DNA of 64,000 bases from Candidatus Thalassolituus haligoni. Its GTDB lineage: Bacteria; Pseudomonadota; Gammaproteobacteria; Pseudomonadales; Oceanobacteraceae. Location of the stretch: positions 2,635,001 through 2,699,000 of the forward strand of contig NZ_CP139482.1 of NCBI RefSeq assembly GCF_041222825.1, in the 5' to 3' direction. Positions 1 through 9,829 of the stretch are shown here, piece by piece (position 1 is the stretch's first letter; every line of letters begins with the position of its first letter). The notes beneath the pieces were generated by a model. That model was given only the letters and a program-made list of their open reading frames with translations. It was not told the origin of the DNA and ran no database searches. Both the position numbers and the translations under genes were made by a program.

Positions 1-464
1 GAGGTGTCAGTACTGTCTGCAACGTAATCAAGATGATCGTTCACCCAATTACAAATCGCATCAACCCGTAAATACCCAGGCTGTAATTGGCCAAATTCTT
101 TCCAGGCCAAACGTCCAAGCCGATCAGACTCGCAGTATCGACTCGGATTCAAAAAAGACAGCACAGAAGTAGGCAATTTATTATGCTCCACTTCATTCAA
201 ATATCGATTCTGCTCAATATCGGGAGACAACGCGACGGTGGCATTGTAATTAATGGTTAATTCACACGGCTCAGCATCGATACGTACACCGCGAGAACCA
301 AAGTTGTTCAGCTGAAACCACTCACTATTCATGGAGGGAGAGATAAAAAGATTTTCCTCCACTGTTTTTTGATGGTCGGTAATCGCTGCCGCTATATTAA
401 AAACAAAGCTCGACGGCGAATTAACCGTGTAAACAAGTTCAGACGCTATTTTTACAAAATGCAT
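1..464 (-). CDS. Transglutaminase-like protein, N-terminal part (runs off left edge)
   Basis: The first 154 codons are visible; the gene continues beyond base 1. The ATG at 462-464 opens a soluble protein without a signal peptide. Residues 1-80 look like the beta-rich N-terminal domain found ahead of bacterial transglutaminase-like cores, and residues 131-155 (YLRVDAICNWVNDHLDYVAD) match the entry into the papain-like core, just before the catalytic Cys region. Family members are thought to be cysteine peptidases or amidases, but their substrates are mostly unknown. The catalytic Cys-His-Asp residues lie outside the window, so activity cannot be judged. The assignment rests on remembered family pattern. 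Confidence 0.6.
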   Translation of the reverse strand, partial: MHFVKIASELVYTVNSPSSFVFNIAAAITDHQKTVEENLFISPSMNSEWFQLNNFGSRGVRIDAEPCELTINYNATVALSPDIEQNRYLNEVEHNKLPTSVLSFLNPSRYCESDRLGRLAWKEFGQLQPGYLRVDAICNWVNDHLDYVADSTDT

Positions 465-715
465 AATTAAGTATCCTGTAAGTTATGGTGGCCGATAGTT
501 ACCGATCACATACCCTGAACCACGACTGCCCGGTTATCTGACCAGCCAAAAGAAAGGCGCTGGACTTGACACACTCTAACACCGTACTGGCGCCGCTACT
601 CAGAAAGTACGTAATGAGCACATCTATACTATAAATGGCTGCGCTCGACATCGCGGCGTTAAAAATCGTACATCCAGCTTTGCCGCAGTAGCACAGCCTT
701 AAATCCGACAGACTG

Positions 716-2107
716 CTAGCGTCGTCCTCTCCCACGCCGACGATCCTGGCCGACGCTCTTGCTGCGGCCATCAGCGGCTTCCGAAGCATCAAACACCCTG
801 CCCAACGGCGTCTGACCAGAACCAGGAATTTTTTTCTGTTTGGGTTTTTTCGGTTTTTTCACCACCAATCCGCCCAGTCGAGTTTCCGGCACCTTGTGTG
901 ATGGCTCAAATTCAGGCCAACCACGACGCTCAATCAACTGCCCGGTCAAATTCTCGATCTCTGCCAGCGCCTGTACCTCATCCGCGCTGACCAGCGAAAT
1001 CGCCTGCCCCAGACTGCCCGCCCGCCCCGTGCGACCGACCCGGTGCACGTAGTCTTCCGCATTGATCGGCAGATCCATATTGATGACTCCTGGCAACAGT
1101 GGAATATCCAGCCCCCGCGCTGCCACATCCGTTGCCACCAACACCCGAACCTCGCCATCGCGGAAGCGTTGCAGGGCCGATTGTCTGCCCGCCTGGGTTT
1201 TATCGCCATGAATGGCATCGGCTGATATCGAACGGCTGTTCAACTCGCGCGCCAGATCATCCACTCCCTGGCGGGTTTTGCCGAAGATCAATACCGACGC
1301 CCAGGACACCTGACAATCCGGCAACCCCTCTCCTTGTAACAGCCGCAGTAACAGCTCGGATTTGCGTTTTTTGTCGACCGGGATCAGCCAATGCTGAACT
1401 GTCGCCGCCGCCTGATTACTTGCCCCCGCATCGATAGACAAGGGATCACGGGCAACATGGGAAATCATGGTGCGGATACGGTCAGAAAAGGTCGCTGAAA
1501 ACAACAGCGTCTGACGTTTGCGCGGCAAGGCACACAACAAGTCGTCCAACTCATCGGCAAAACCCAAATCCAGCATCCGATCCGCTTCATCCAGCACCAG
1601 TGCCGACAGCTGATCGAAGGCCACTGCATTCTGACGATACAAATCCAGCAACCGTCCCGGCGTGGCAATCAGAATATCCATCCCCTTGCGTAACGCCATC
1701 ATCTGCGGGTTGATACTGACACCGCCATACACCGCATACGACCGCAATGGCAAACCCTCGCGATAATGCAAAACACTGGTCGCCACTTGCTCGGCCAATT
1801 CACGGGTAGGCACCACAATCAGCACACGCACCCGATTACTGCCCACCGTTACTCCCTGACGAAACGCTACCATCAACTGTTGCAGCAAGGGCAAAACAAA
1901 GGCAGCGGTCTTGCCGCTGCCGGTCGATGCCGCCACGGTCAAATCGCGACCGGCCAGCGCCGCAGGAATGGCCTGCTGCTGCACCGTCGTTGGCTGCTGA
2001 TAGCCACGCTGTTGCAACATTAAACACAGAGCATCATCCAGCCCCAGAGCCGCAAAACTCGCCACTGACGACCCGGCAGTATTGCCCGGTCGGGAAGAAT
2101 CCATCAT
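716..2107 (-). CDS. rhlE: DEAD-box ATP-dependent RNA helicase, RhlE-like
   Basis: This is an RNA-dependent ATPase that unwinds short duplexes, probably in ribosome assembly or RNA decay. Seen in the 463-residue product: Q motif around residues 35-47, Walker A STGSGKT (61-67), PTREL, DEAD (about 173-176), SAT, and the C-terminal RecA domain with HRVGRTGRAG. The tail is rich in Lys and Arg (KKPKKPKQKK and RRRGRGRR), typical of RhlE-type proteins and likely to bind RNA. The longest frame starts at a TTG, but the ATG at 2107 has GGGAG 9 nt upstream and is preferred. It is divergent from the ybiT homologue. The exact subfamily (RhlE versus SrmB) is less certain than the DEAD-box class. Confidence 0.88.
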   Translation of the reverse strand: MMDSSRPGNTAGSSVASFAALGLDDALCLMLQQRGYQQPTTVQQQAIPAALAGRDLTVAASTGSGKTAAFVLPLLQQLMVAFRQGVTVGSNRVRVLIVVPTRELAEQVATSVLHYREGLPLRSYAVYGGVSINPQMMALRKGMDILIATPGRLLDLYRQNAVAFDQLSALVLDEADRMLDLGFADELDDLLCALPRKRQTLLFSATFSDRIRTMISHVARDPLSIDAGASNQAAATVQHWLIPVDKKRKSELLLRLLQGEGLPDCQVSWASVLIFGKTRQGVDDLARELNSRSISADAIHGDKTQAGRQSALQRFRDGEVRVLVATDVAARGLDIPLLPGVINMDLPINAEDYVHRVGRTGRAGSLGQAISLVSADEVQALAEIENLTGQLIERRGWPEFEPSHKVPETRLGGLVVKKPKKPKQKKIPGSGQTPLGRVFDASEAADGRSKSVGQDRRRGRGRR

Positions 2108-2395
2108 CAAACACAACTCCCGGCACCCGGTGCCGTTAACAGCAGAAAAACGCGCAATGGCTGCCAGTATAAGGGCCGCATCTAAAAATGTAGCAAGTGA
2201 TTGTTACCCCACTCCCCCCATGCCAACAGCCCAAGACGCTGAATTATGACAGCTCTGTAAAATTTACCTCCGTATAAATCGCACCAACAACAGGCTTTTA
2301 ACCGTTTCCTCGCATCAGACAGGATCAAAAACGCCCAAAAAACCGGTATAGTATCGCCCTTTATTCAAAACCCTCCTTTCTTGCAGGACATCAAC

Positions 2396-3991
2396 GTGAT
2401 CTCCACCGCCAATATCACCATGCAGTTCGGTGCAAAACCGCTGTTTGAAAATATTTCCGTCAAATTTGGTGACGGCAACCGCTACGGCCTGATCGGCGCC
2501 AACGGTTGCGGCAAGTCGACCTTTATGAAAATCCTCGACGGCTCGCTGGAACCCAGCGCTGGTAACGTCTCCGTCACACCCAACGAACGCCTGGGCAAAC
2601 TGAACCAGGATCAGTTCGCTTACGAAGCCTTCACCGTGCTCGACACCGTGATGATGGGCAATAAGGAAATGTGGGCCATCAAGGACGAGCGTGACGGTAT
2701 TTACGCCAACCTTGAAGCCACCGAAGACGACTACATGCGCGCCGCCGAACTGGAAGGCGAATTCGCCGAACTGGACGGCTACATGGCCGAAGCCCGAGCT
2801 GGCGAACTGCTGTTGGGGGCCGGCATAGACACCGCCCTGCACACAGGCCCGATGAGCGAAGTAGCACCCGGCCTCAAACTGCGGGTATTGCTGGCCCAAG
2901 CACTGTTTTCCAACCCAGACATCCTGCTGCTCGACGAACCGACCAACAACCTCGACATCCACACCATTCGCTGGCTCGAAGGCATTCTGAACGACATGAA
3001 GTGTACGATGATCATCATCTCGCACGATCGTCACTTCCTGAACTCTGTTTGTACCCACATGGCGGACATCGACTACGGTCGCATCCAGATTTATCCGGGC
3101 ACCTACGACGATTTCATGATTGCATCCACTGCAGTCCGTGAACGTATGCAATCGGAAAACGCCAAGAAAAAAGCCCAGATCGCCGAACTGCAGCAATTTG
3201 TATCGCGCTTTTCTGCCAACGCCTCCAAAGCCAAGCAGGCCACCTCTCGCGCCAAGCAGATCGACAAGATCAAGCTCGACGACATCAAACCATCCAGCCG
3301 TCAGAGTCCGTTTATCCGCTTTACCCAGGAAAAGAAACTGCACCGTCAGGCGCTGATCATCGAAAACCTGGGCCACACTTATGCTGGCGAACAACCCCTG
3401 TTCAGCAAAACCGACTTCATGATTGAAGCGGGCGAAAAAATTGCCGTTATTGGTGCCAACGGGGTCGGTAAAACCACCTTCCTCAAGTGCCTGGTCAACG
3501 ACATCACCCCCACCAACGGTGAAGTACGCTGGTCAGAAAATGCCAGCGTTGGTTACTACGCCCAGGATCACGAATACGAATTCGAAAGCAACGAAAACCT
3601 GTTTGACTGGATGGAACACTGGAAATCCACCGAACACGACGACCAGGCAGTACGGGGCACCCTGGGTCGATTGCTGTTCAACCAAGACGACATCAAAAAA
3701 TCCGTCAAAGTCTGCTCCGGTGGAGAAAAGGGCCGTCTGCTGCTCGGCAAACTGATGCTGCACAACCACAACGTGCTGGTGATGGACGAACCCACCAACC
3801 ACATGGACATGGAATCCATCGAAGCGCTGAACATGGCACTGGACATGTTTGAAGGCACGCTGATCTTCGTATCCCACGACCGTGAGTTTGTATCGTCGCT
3901 GGCGACCCGGATTCTCGAAGTACGCGACAACAAGATTGTCGACTTCCACGGCAACTACGACGAATACCTCAAGTCTCAGGGTCTGCAATAA
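2396..3991 (+). CDS. ybiT: ABC-F family ATPase, YbiT-like
   Basis: This soluble twin ABC ATPase of the ABC-F class has no membrane domain; such proteins act at the ribosomal E site on stalled or difficult translation. The product (531 aa, E. coli YbiT 530 aa) has Walker [10 protein letters not shown] near residues 34-42, a second Walker [10 protein letters not shown], two signature regions (the second CSGGEKGR) and two Walker B plus Glu motifs ([19 protein letters not shown]). A charged linker rich in Lys joins the halves. I chose the GTG at 2396 because AGGA lies 7 nt upstream and the resulting N-terminus ([10 protein letters not shown]) aligns with YbiT; the upstream TTG at 2381 would add five unmatched residues. 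A strong terminator follows. Confidence 0.93.
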   Translation: MISTANITMQFGAKPLFENISVKFGDGNRYGLIGANGCGKSTFMKILDGSLEPSAGNVSVTPNERLGKLNQDQFAYEAFTVLDTVMMGNKEMWAIKDERDGIYANLEATEDDYMRAAELEGEFAELDGYMAEARAGELLLGAGIDTALHTGPMSEVAPGLKLRVLLAQALFSNPDILLLDEPTNNLDIHTIRWLEGILNDMKCTMIIISHDRHFLNSVCTHMADIDYGRIQIYPGTYDDFMIASTAVRERMQSENAKKKAQIAELQQFVSRFSANASKAKQATSRAKQIDKIKLDDIKPSSRQSPFIRFTQEKKLHRQALIIENLGHTYAGEQPLFSKTDFMIEAGEKIAVIGANGVGKTTFLKCLVNDITPTNGEVRWSENASVGYYAQDHEYEFESNENLFDWMEHWKSTEHDDQAVRGTLGRLLFNQDDIKKSVKVCSGGEKGRLLLGKLMLHNHNVLVMDEPTNHMDMESIEALNMALDMFEGTLIFVSHDREFVSSLATRILEVRDNKIVDFHGNYDEYLKSQGLQ

Positions 3992-4004
3992 ACCGCGAAC
4001 CCTG

Positions 4005-4043
4005 AACAGGCGTCAGGCAAATACCTGACGCCTGTTATCTTTA
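4005..4043 (+). terminator. Rho-independent terminator after ybiT
   Basis: A perfect 13-bp stem (AACAGGCGTCAGG / CCTGACGCCTGTT) with a 6-nt loop at 4018-4023 is followed by ATCTTTATCT. It begins 13 bp after the ybiT stop and separates that gene from the repeat array. Confidence 0.85.
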
Positions 4044-4054
4044 TCTGCACACTG

Positions 4055-4100
4055 TCGTCATTCCGGCTTGATCCGGAATCGATGCATCCTCCTTTCTGAC
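4055..4100. repeat. REP-like palindrome, left of the tandem array
   Basis: An ATTCCGG-CTTGAT-CCGGAAT palindrome (4060-4079) is followed 11 nt later by CCTTTCTGAC. A related unit stands on the other side of the array at 5127-5169, with the same order of palindrome, short spacer and CTTTCTGAC. This layout resembles extragenic REP-like units. No transposase of the RAYT type is present in the window. Confidence 0.55.
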
Positions 4101-4126
4101 TCCACCAAACCACCCTGTTTTTAGGA

Positions 4127-5126
4127 GGGACGCCCTCCGTGGCTGTCCGATACGACGGCGCATATTGCATAATGGCGCATATTGCACAACGGCCACGGAC
4201 GGAGCCGGGCCCTACGTCATTCAAAATTCCAACGGGTTGGTACAATACGGAAATGCAACACCACCGAAGGGACGCCCTCCGTGGCTGTCCGATACGACGG
4301 CGCATATTTCACAACGGCGCATATTGCATAACGGCCACGGACGGAGCCGGGCCCTACGTCATTCAAAATTCCAACGGGTTGGTACAATACGGAAATGCAA
4401 CACCACCGAAGGGACGCCCTCCGTGGCTGTCCGATACGACGGAGCATATTGCATAACGGCGCATATTGCATAACGGCGCATATTGCACAACGGCCACGGA
4501 CGGAGCCGGGCCCTACGTCATTCAAAATTCCAACGGGTTGGTACAATACGGAAATGCAACACCACCGAAGGGACGCCCTCCGTGGCTGTCCGATACGACG
4601 GCGCATATTGCACGACGGCCACGGACGGAGCCGGGCCCTACGTCATTCAAAATTCCAACGGGTTGGTACAATACGGAAATGCAACACCACCGAAGGGACG
4701 CCCTCCGTGGCTGTCCGATACGACGGCGCATATTGCACGACGGCGCATATTTCACAACGGCGCATATTGCACAACGGCCACGGACGGAGCCGGGCCCTAC
4801 GTCATTCAAAATTCCAACGGGTTGGTACAATACGGAAATGCAACACCACCGAAGGGACGCCCTCCGTGGCTGTCCGATACGACGGAGCATATTGCATAAC
4901 GGCGCATATTGCACAACGGCGCATATTGCATAACGGCCACGGACGGAGCCGGGCCCTACGTCATTCAAAATCCCAACGGGTTGGTACAATACGGAAATGC
5001 AACACCACCGAAGGGACGCCCTCCGTGGCTGTCCGATACGACGGAGCATATTGCATAACGGCGCATATTGCACAACGGCGCATATTGCACAACGGCCACG
5101 GACGGAGCCGGGCCCTACGTCATTCA
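4127..5126. repeat. Nested tandem-repeat array, seven units of 108 + n x 17 bp
   Basis: Units begin at 4127, 4269, 4411, 4570, 4695, 4854 and 5013, each with GGGACGCCCTCCGTGGCTGT. Spacings are 142, 142, 159, 125, 159 and 159 bp. The differences are exact multiples of 17 because each unit holds an almost invariant 108-bp core plus 2, 2, 3, 1, 3, 3 and 3 copies of a 17-bp subrepeat of the form GGCGCATATTGCACAAC. The last unit breaks off after TACGTCATTCA. Core copies are near identical, so the array is young or actively homogenised. GCCACGGA and TCCGTGGC within the unit can pair. Frames read through it on both strands, but unit lengths of 125 and 142 shift frame, so I do not call genes here. 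Confidence 0.95.
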
Positions 5127-5169
5127 TCATTCTGAATTTGATTCAGAACCTCGACTCCCTCTTTCTGAC
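5127..5169. repeat. REP-like palindrome, right of the tandem array
   Basis: A TTCTGAA-TTTGA-TTCAGAA palindrome (5130-5148) is followed 12 nt later by CTTTCTGAC (5161-5169), mirroring the unit at 4055-4100 in layout and orientation. It starts directly where the tandem array ends. Confidence 0.55.
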
Positions 5170-5224
5170 CCGGTAAAAAATCAGTACTGTTCATGGCTTC
5201 TGCTGTTATTTTCAGGATACCCGT

Positions 5225-6406
5225 ATGGCTGCCCCCGCTTCATTTGATTTCGACGCCATCATTCCTCGTCACCAATCGGGGTCGTTCAAGTGGGATTCTA
5301 ATCCGGGTGCCGATGTGCTGCCGATGTGGGTCGCGGATATGGATTTCAGCGCGGCACCTGCTGTATTGGATGCGCTGGCACGCCGGGTGGAGCACGGGGT
5401 GTTTGGCTACACGCTGATTCGCGATGACTATTATCTGGCTTTGTCTGGCTGGTTTGAGCGTCGTTATGGCTTTGTTATTCAACGTGACCAGGTGCTGACA
5501 ACAACCGGGGTCGTACCGGCGATTTCAGCCATCTTGCGGGCGCTTACCACGCCGGGAGATGGCGTAATTGTGCAAACGCCGGTGTATCACTGTTTTTTCT
5601 CATCGATTCGGAATCAGGGTTGCAACGTGGTGGAAAATCCGTTGCGGCTGATCAATGGCCGTTATGAAATGGATTTTACCCATCTGGAACAGCAAGCAGC
5701 GGATTCACGTAACAAGCTGTTGCTGTTATGCCATCCGCACAATCCTTCCGGGCGGGTGTGGACAGCAGAGGAGTTACGTCGTTTGGGAGACATCTGTGCG
5801 CGCCATCAGGTGGTGGTGGTGAGCGATGAGATTCATTGTGACTTGTTATTTCCTGGCGAGTCTCATCAGCCGTTCGCCGCCCTCGGGCCGGAGTATCAGG
5901 CCAATGCCATCACGCTGAACTCTCCCAGCAAGAGTTTTAATCTGGCCGGATTACAGATCGCCAATATCATTGTCGCGGATCAGGGTATCAAGGCGCTCAT
6001 CCAGCAAGCGCTGCATATTCACGATGTTGCTCAGGTGAATCCGTTTGGGGTAGAGGGTCTGATTGCAGCCTATAACGAAGGCGGCCCCTGGCTGGATGCG
6101 TTACTGGATTATCTGTACGGCAACTACCAGCTGATACAGTCGTTTCTGCACAGCCGCTTGCCTCAGTTGACAGTGTATCCGCAACAATCCACTTATCTTG
6201 CCTGGATCAATACCACCGCCACCGGGCTGTCATCCGATGAGTTGGCGCATCGCCTGTTGACGGACGGCAAGCTGCGTATCAGCAGCGGCAACGGGTTTTT
6301 GCCGGGTTCTGAAACCGCCGCTGCGTTTATTCGCCTGAACTTTGCCTGCCCCAGGGTTTTGCTGCAGGACGGCCTTGAGCGTTTGTATCGGGTAATTAAC
6401 GGATAG
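5225..6406 (+). CDS. patB: PatB/MalY family C-S lyase (cystathionine beta-lyase type)
   Basis: This is a PLP-dependent fold-type I enzyme. PatB/MalY proteins cleave C-S bonds in cystathionine or cysteine conjugates, giving pyruvate, ammonia and a thiol in the cytoplasm. The 393-residue product has the family N-terminus (WVADMDF, residues 35-41), the cofactor Asp in SDEIHCDL (D201) and the Schiff-base lysine in SPSKSFNLAG (K236). AGGA stands 8 nt before the ATG. It is a single gene between the repeat array and yeiP; no regulator is adjacent. The substrate cannot be read from sequence, and MalY-like regulatory roles remain possible. Confidence 0.9.
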   Translation: MAAPASFDFDAIIPRHQSGSFKWDSNPGADVLPMWVADMDFSAAPAVLDALARRVEHGVFGYTLIRDDYYLALSGWFERRYGFVIQRDQVLTTTGVVPAISAILRALTTPGDGVIVQTPVYHCFFSSIRNQGCNVVENPLRLINGRYEMDFTHLEQQAADSRNKLLLLCHPHNPSGRVWTAEELRRLGDICARHQVVVVSDEIHCDLLFPGESHQPFAALGPEYQANAITLNSPSKSFNLAGLQIANIIVADQGIKALIQQALHIHDVAQVNPFGVEGLIAAYNEGGPWLDALLDYLYGNYQLIQSFLHSRLPQLTVYPQQSTYLAWINTTATGLSSDELAHRLLTDGKLRISSGNGFLPGSETAAAFIRLNFACPRVLLQDGLERLYRVING

Positions 6407-6551
6407 CCAGTGTCAATACGTTCTTTCGACGGCACCTTCTGCCGCCGGCGGCAGACAGTCGTTTTTCCGCGACTAACAGCGTATAGTCGCGCCTCTCAGA
6501 TTGGGCCCCTGCGCCCCAGCATGCAGACATCATCAAGAGGATCCAGCAGTC

Positions 6552-7124
6552 ATGCCAAAAGCGAGTGAGATCAAGAAGAACGCCGCCGTTGAGTACAACG
6601 GTCGAGTGTATTTTATTAAAGACATTGAGCGCTCTGTGCCTCAGGGGCGTGCCGGTGGCAGCCTTTACCGCATGCGGATGTACGATGTGGTCAGTGGCCA
6701 AAAAATGGATGAAACCTTCAAAGATTCAGACATGCTACCGTTTGCCGATCTGACGCGCCGTCCGGCGATGTTTTCCTACGTCGATGGTAACGCCTGGGTC
6801 TTTATGGATAACGAAGACTACACGCCCTACCATCTGGATCAGGAAGCGATTGAAGAAGAAATTCTCTTCGTCAATGATCAAACCCAGGTTTTGCAGGTAC
6901 TGGTCGTTGATGGTCAGCCTGTCGGGCTGATTCTGCCCTCCATTGTTGAACTGGAAATCGAGGATACCGAGCCATCGATCAAAGGGAACTCGGCAACGGC
7001 GCGTACCAAGCCAGCACGGTTGACTACCGGTCTGACGGTGCAGGTACCTGAGCATATTTCCACGGGCGATGTGATTCGTATTAATGTGGAAGAGCGTCGT
7101 TTCCTTGGCCGTGCCGGCAAGTAA
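6552..7124 (+). CDS. yeiP: Elongation factor P-like protein YeiP
   Basis: This is an EF-P paralogue with three beta-barrel domains that is thought to enter the ribosome near the P-site tRNA. The product is 190 aa, the usual YeiP length. The N-terminal KOW-like domain carries the loop [13 protein letters not shown] (about residues 30-42), without the modifiable lysine of true EF-P, and the C-terminus ends with the EF-P signature region ([20 protein letters not shown]). AGAGGA lies 10 nt before the ATG at 6552; earlier in-frame starts would add an unmatched extension. No EF-P modification gene is nearby. Confidence 0.93.
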   Translation: MPKASEIKKNAAVEYNGRVYFIKDIERSVPQGRAGGSLYRMRMYDVVSGQKMDETFKDSDMLPFADLTRRPAMFSYVDGNAWVFMDNEDYTPYHLDQEAIEEEILFVNDQTQVLQVLVVDGQPVGLILPSIVELEIEDTEPSIKGNSATARTKPARLTTGLTVQVPEHISTGDVIRINVEERRFLGRAGK

Positions 7125-7177
7125 CGACGTGTCAATCTATCCAGTTGGCTGGCTATCTGGCAGCTGGCTGGAATGTA

Positions 7178-7202
7178 ATACGGGCTACAGCGTAGCCCGT
7201 AT
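7178..7202. terminator. Hairpin between convergent genes
   Basis: A perfect 10-bp stem (ATACGGGCTA / TAGCCCGTAT) with a 5-nt loop lies between the converging yeiP and VWA genes. Neither side has a strong T-tract, so efficient intrinsic termination is uncertain. Confidence 0.5.
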
Positions 7203-7258
7203 GTATGGGTTCCGGTATTGATTTTGGCTTTGGTGCCAGTATCGATTTTACCGTAACG

Positions 7259-9463
7259 TCAGTTTTTGTTGTCATCATCCGTATCAAATTCACCCCAGTC
7301 ATCGTTGTCGTCCAGCTCGCCAATGTTTTCATCGGCTTGGGCAGCGGTTAGTGGGTCAATATCGGTATCGCCAGCCAGCGATACCGGATTGTCCTTATCT
7401 GACAAAATATCGTCCTCACCCACAATCTGTTCCTCGCCTTCCGACATAAAGGCTTCGAAATCATCCATATTCTTGATGTTTTCCGCCTCTGCCGCATCGT
7501 CGTCATCCAAAGAGCTTGATGCTCCCTCTGGCTTTGCCGCCACCACAGCAGATTTTTTCCGACGCAAGAACCACCACGTCAGGCCACCCATCAGCAAGCA
7601 TCCAACAACACCCGCAACAATCGCTAGCCAGAGCCCGCTGGACGAAGGCTTATTATTGTCATCCGTAGTGGAAGTTTCTTTCGATTCGGCCTTGGCTGTT
7701 GCAGGCATCTCAACCGGCGGTTTGGCGACAGGTGTTGCTACTTCAGCTCTGGCTTGCAGCGGTTCTGGCTCGGCATTCGGCTTTTCTTCTGGCACTGGAG
7801 CCGGTGCGGCTGGAGCAACCGGTACTTGCGTTATTGGCTGATCCACCAGAGGAGCGTTTACCGGGGCTGATGCTTGACCCAGGGGATAACGCACCTGAAA
7901 GATTTCCGGCTGGCTGCGGAAGGTTTTGCCCCCCGTTGTGACACCACGAATATTTAATTCGTACTGATAGATACCTGAACCTTCGGTTGCCATCGCGGGT
8001 AATTCCCAGCTCTGACGTTCGGAGTTAAATTGCATCGATGTGATTCTGGAACTGCCATCCGGGTTAACGCTACGCACTAATACCCGGCTGAGTCCGGTAT
8101 CAACCAGTTCGGACGTGGCTGCTACCTTGATGGTCAACACTTGCCCGGCAGTATCTTCGTTACGACTGACCACAAATGGCTCGGCCAGACTGGCGCTCAT
8201 CACCCGTTTGCGAGAGAACGTTCGGCCCTGTGCCTGAATTTCAAAGCGGTATTCACCAGGCGCTCGGAAGCGTTCCAGAGTTTCCCGAAAAATGCCGTCG
8301 TCAGGGAGGGATTCCGGATCAGAAATCAGTTTGCTGCCGGAGCGGCCATCCGGCGTGGTAACGGTCAGGGTAAAATCGGTTAGCCCTAACAAGGCACCAG
8401 CTGTCACCATATTGCCTTCGTTATTCAGCGCAATGGCGATATCCAGCGGGTCACCACTAAAAATAGTGGCGTCGATACCCTCCACTTGCAACTTCAGGTC
8501 AGAGAGAATTTGCACCCGGTTTTCGGGATCAAGATCCGCTTCAACCTGCCATTCGCCAGATTCAGGCGCAGTGAGTGTCATCAGGTCAAAATTGACATCC
8601 CGGTGCCAGCGCAATTCAGCGGTGCGGGTGTTGGCATCGTATACCTTGCCAGACGGTGATATCAGCCGGGTCGTTTGACCACCCGGCTTACGGAAGATCA
8701 GGGCGGTAAATTCTTTCACGCTGGCATCAATGGAAAAACGATTGTCGTTCAGAGGCACTTGTTCTGCCGGAGCCGAACGTTCAAATGCCCGCAAGAAGTG
8801 GCGCGTCAGATCATCGGCATTCTGTGGTTGTAAAAACAGCCCGTCAGTTTCCAGCGCTATTTGCTGCAGCAGCGCCTTGTCGGCGGCATCCGACAAAGCC
8901 AGGGTATGAATACGCACACCGGCCTGTTTGAACTTTGGCAGTACCTGTTGCAGCAAGCGCTGCCGGGAAGCCACATTAGCCGCCGCATCCGGGCCGCCAC
9001 GGGTAACATCAATCATGCCATCGGTGAGCAGAATAACGCTTTGTTGGTAGCCGTTGTCGGTGGCTATTTTCCAGCTCGCCTTGTCGAGTGCTTCAGTGAG
9101 ATTGGTGCGCTGCCCTGCCGAGTTAATCTGCTGGCTGGCGGCTCTGGCCCGAAGACGCCAATCATCATTGACCGCTGCCAGCGGCACCAGCATGTTGACG
9201 TAACGTCCAAAAGTCCAGACTCCGGCCTGGGCACCGTTCGGCAGTAACTCCACGACAAGATTCAGCGCCGGAATACGCAAATTATTCGGGTCGGTTTGCT
9301 TCATACTGCCGGAGATATCGATAATGACCCGGACATCAACCCGATCAGCATCCGCTGCGGCGGCCAACGCCAGTGTCGGCAACCATGCCAGCAGCACAAC
9401 AAGGGCACAGATTGCCGAACGGAACAGCCATCGAATATCAAACCACGGTGGTAAACGACACAT
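7259..9463 (-). CDS. Membrane-anchored von Willebrand factor A domain protein
   Basis: The 734-residue product starts with a signal sequence (about residues 12-36, ending ALAAAA). A VWA domain follows at once, with the metal-binding MIDAS motif DISGSM (D49, S51, S53), a Thr in QRTNLTEAL and an Asp in LLTDGMID. The middle part (about 250-550) looks beta-rich, like Ig-type domains. A Pro/Ala-rich stretch (about 560-620) leads to one transmembrane helix and a very acidic cytoplasmic tail ending DDDNKN. It is therefore probably anchored in the inner membrane with the VWA domain in the periplasm. I chose the ATG at 9463, with GGGAG 7 nt upstream, over the earlier TTG. The partner is unknown and no MoxR ATPase is adjacent. 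Confidence 0.85.
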   Translation of the reverse strand: MCRLPPWFDIRWLFRSAICALVVLLAWLPTLALAAAADADRVDVRVIIDISGSMKQTDPNNLRIPALNLVVELLPNGAQAGVWTFGRYVNMLVPLAAVNDDWRLRARAASQQINSAGQRTNLTEALDKASWKIATDNGYQQSVILLTDGMIDVTRGGPDAAANVASRQRLLQQVLPKFKQAGVRIHTLALSDAADKALLQQIALETDGLFLQPQNADDLTRHFLRAFERSAPAEQVPLNDNRFSIDASVKEFTALIFRKPGGQTTRLISPSGKVYDANTRTAELRWHRDVNFDLMTLTAPESGEWQVEADLDPENRVQILSDLKLQVEGIDATIFSGDPLDIAIALNNEGNMVTAGALLGLTDFTLTVTTPDGRSGSKLISDPESLPDDGIFRETLERFRAPGEYRFEIQAQGRTFSRKRVMSASLAEPFVVSRNEDTAGQVLTIKVAATSELVDTGLSRVLVRSVNPDGSSRITSMQFNSERQSWELPAMATEGSGIYQYELNIRGVTTGGKTFRSQPEIFQVRYPLGQASAPVNAPLVDQPITQVPVAPAAPAPVPEEKPNAEPEPLQARAEVATPVAKPPVEMPATAKAESKETSTTDDNNKPSSSGLWLAIVAGVVGCLLMGGLTWWFLRRKKSAVVAAKPEGASSSLDDDDAAEAENIKNMDDFEAFMSEGEEQIVGEDDILSDKDNPVSLAGDTDIDPLTAAQADENIGELDDNDDWGEFDTDDDNKN

Positions 9464-9829
9464 ATCGAGGCTCCCGAGCAAAATCAGAGATTAGCTGCCG
9501 ACATTCGACGCCCTTGCTCCGTGCTGTACCAGCCAGGCGATGAGGGCATGTCACACCCGGATCCTGTTGATCATCGTATTGGTGCATATCATCCAGCATA
9601 GAGTCTTGCCCGGTTTCCTTGCCTGTCTACAAGAGGAAAGCAAGCCGGATGCGGTAGCAACGGCTTACACAAAGATTGCTTTATTCATCAGCACTCTATG
9701 TAAACCTAGCAAAGATCTTTATTTAGGCCAGCAACAGAAAGAAAAACAAAGTGAATAACCGCCGTTGCGTCACCATCACACAACGGCAGCTGGAGGAGAT
9801 TTGCCGGGAAGCCAAAGCAGCAGGGCTTA
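9464..9829. other. Intergenic region, no supported gene
   Basis: This 366-bp stretch lies between the VWA gene and the end of the small membrane protein gene. A GTG frame at 9751 begins with a protein-like segment (TITQRQLEEICREAKAAGL), but it runs antisense into the downstream gene. I could not support a gene or a clear promoter here. Confidence 0.5.

Noticed and set aside
2315..3394. Long minus-strand frame antisense to ybiT
   Set aside because: It mirrors the GC-rich third codon positions of ybiT and has no recognisable domain.
4139..5135. Long open frames on both strands through the tandem array (up to 246 codons)
   Set aside because: They consist of the array itself; units of 125 and 142 bp shift the frame, stop-free reading occurs in several phases and strands at once, and no ribosome-binding site or protein-like composition is present.
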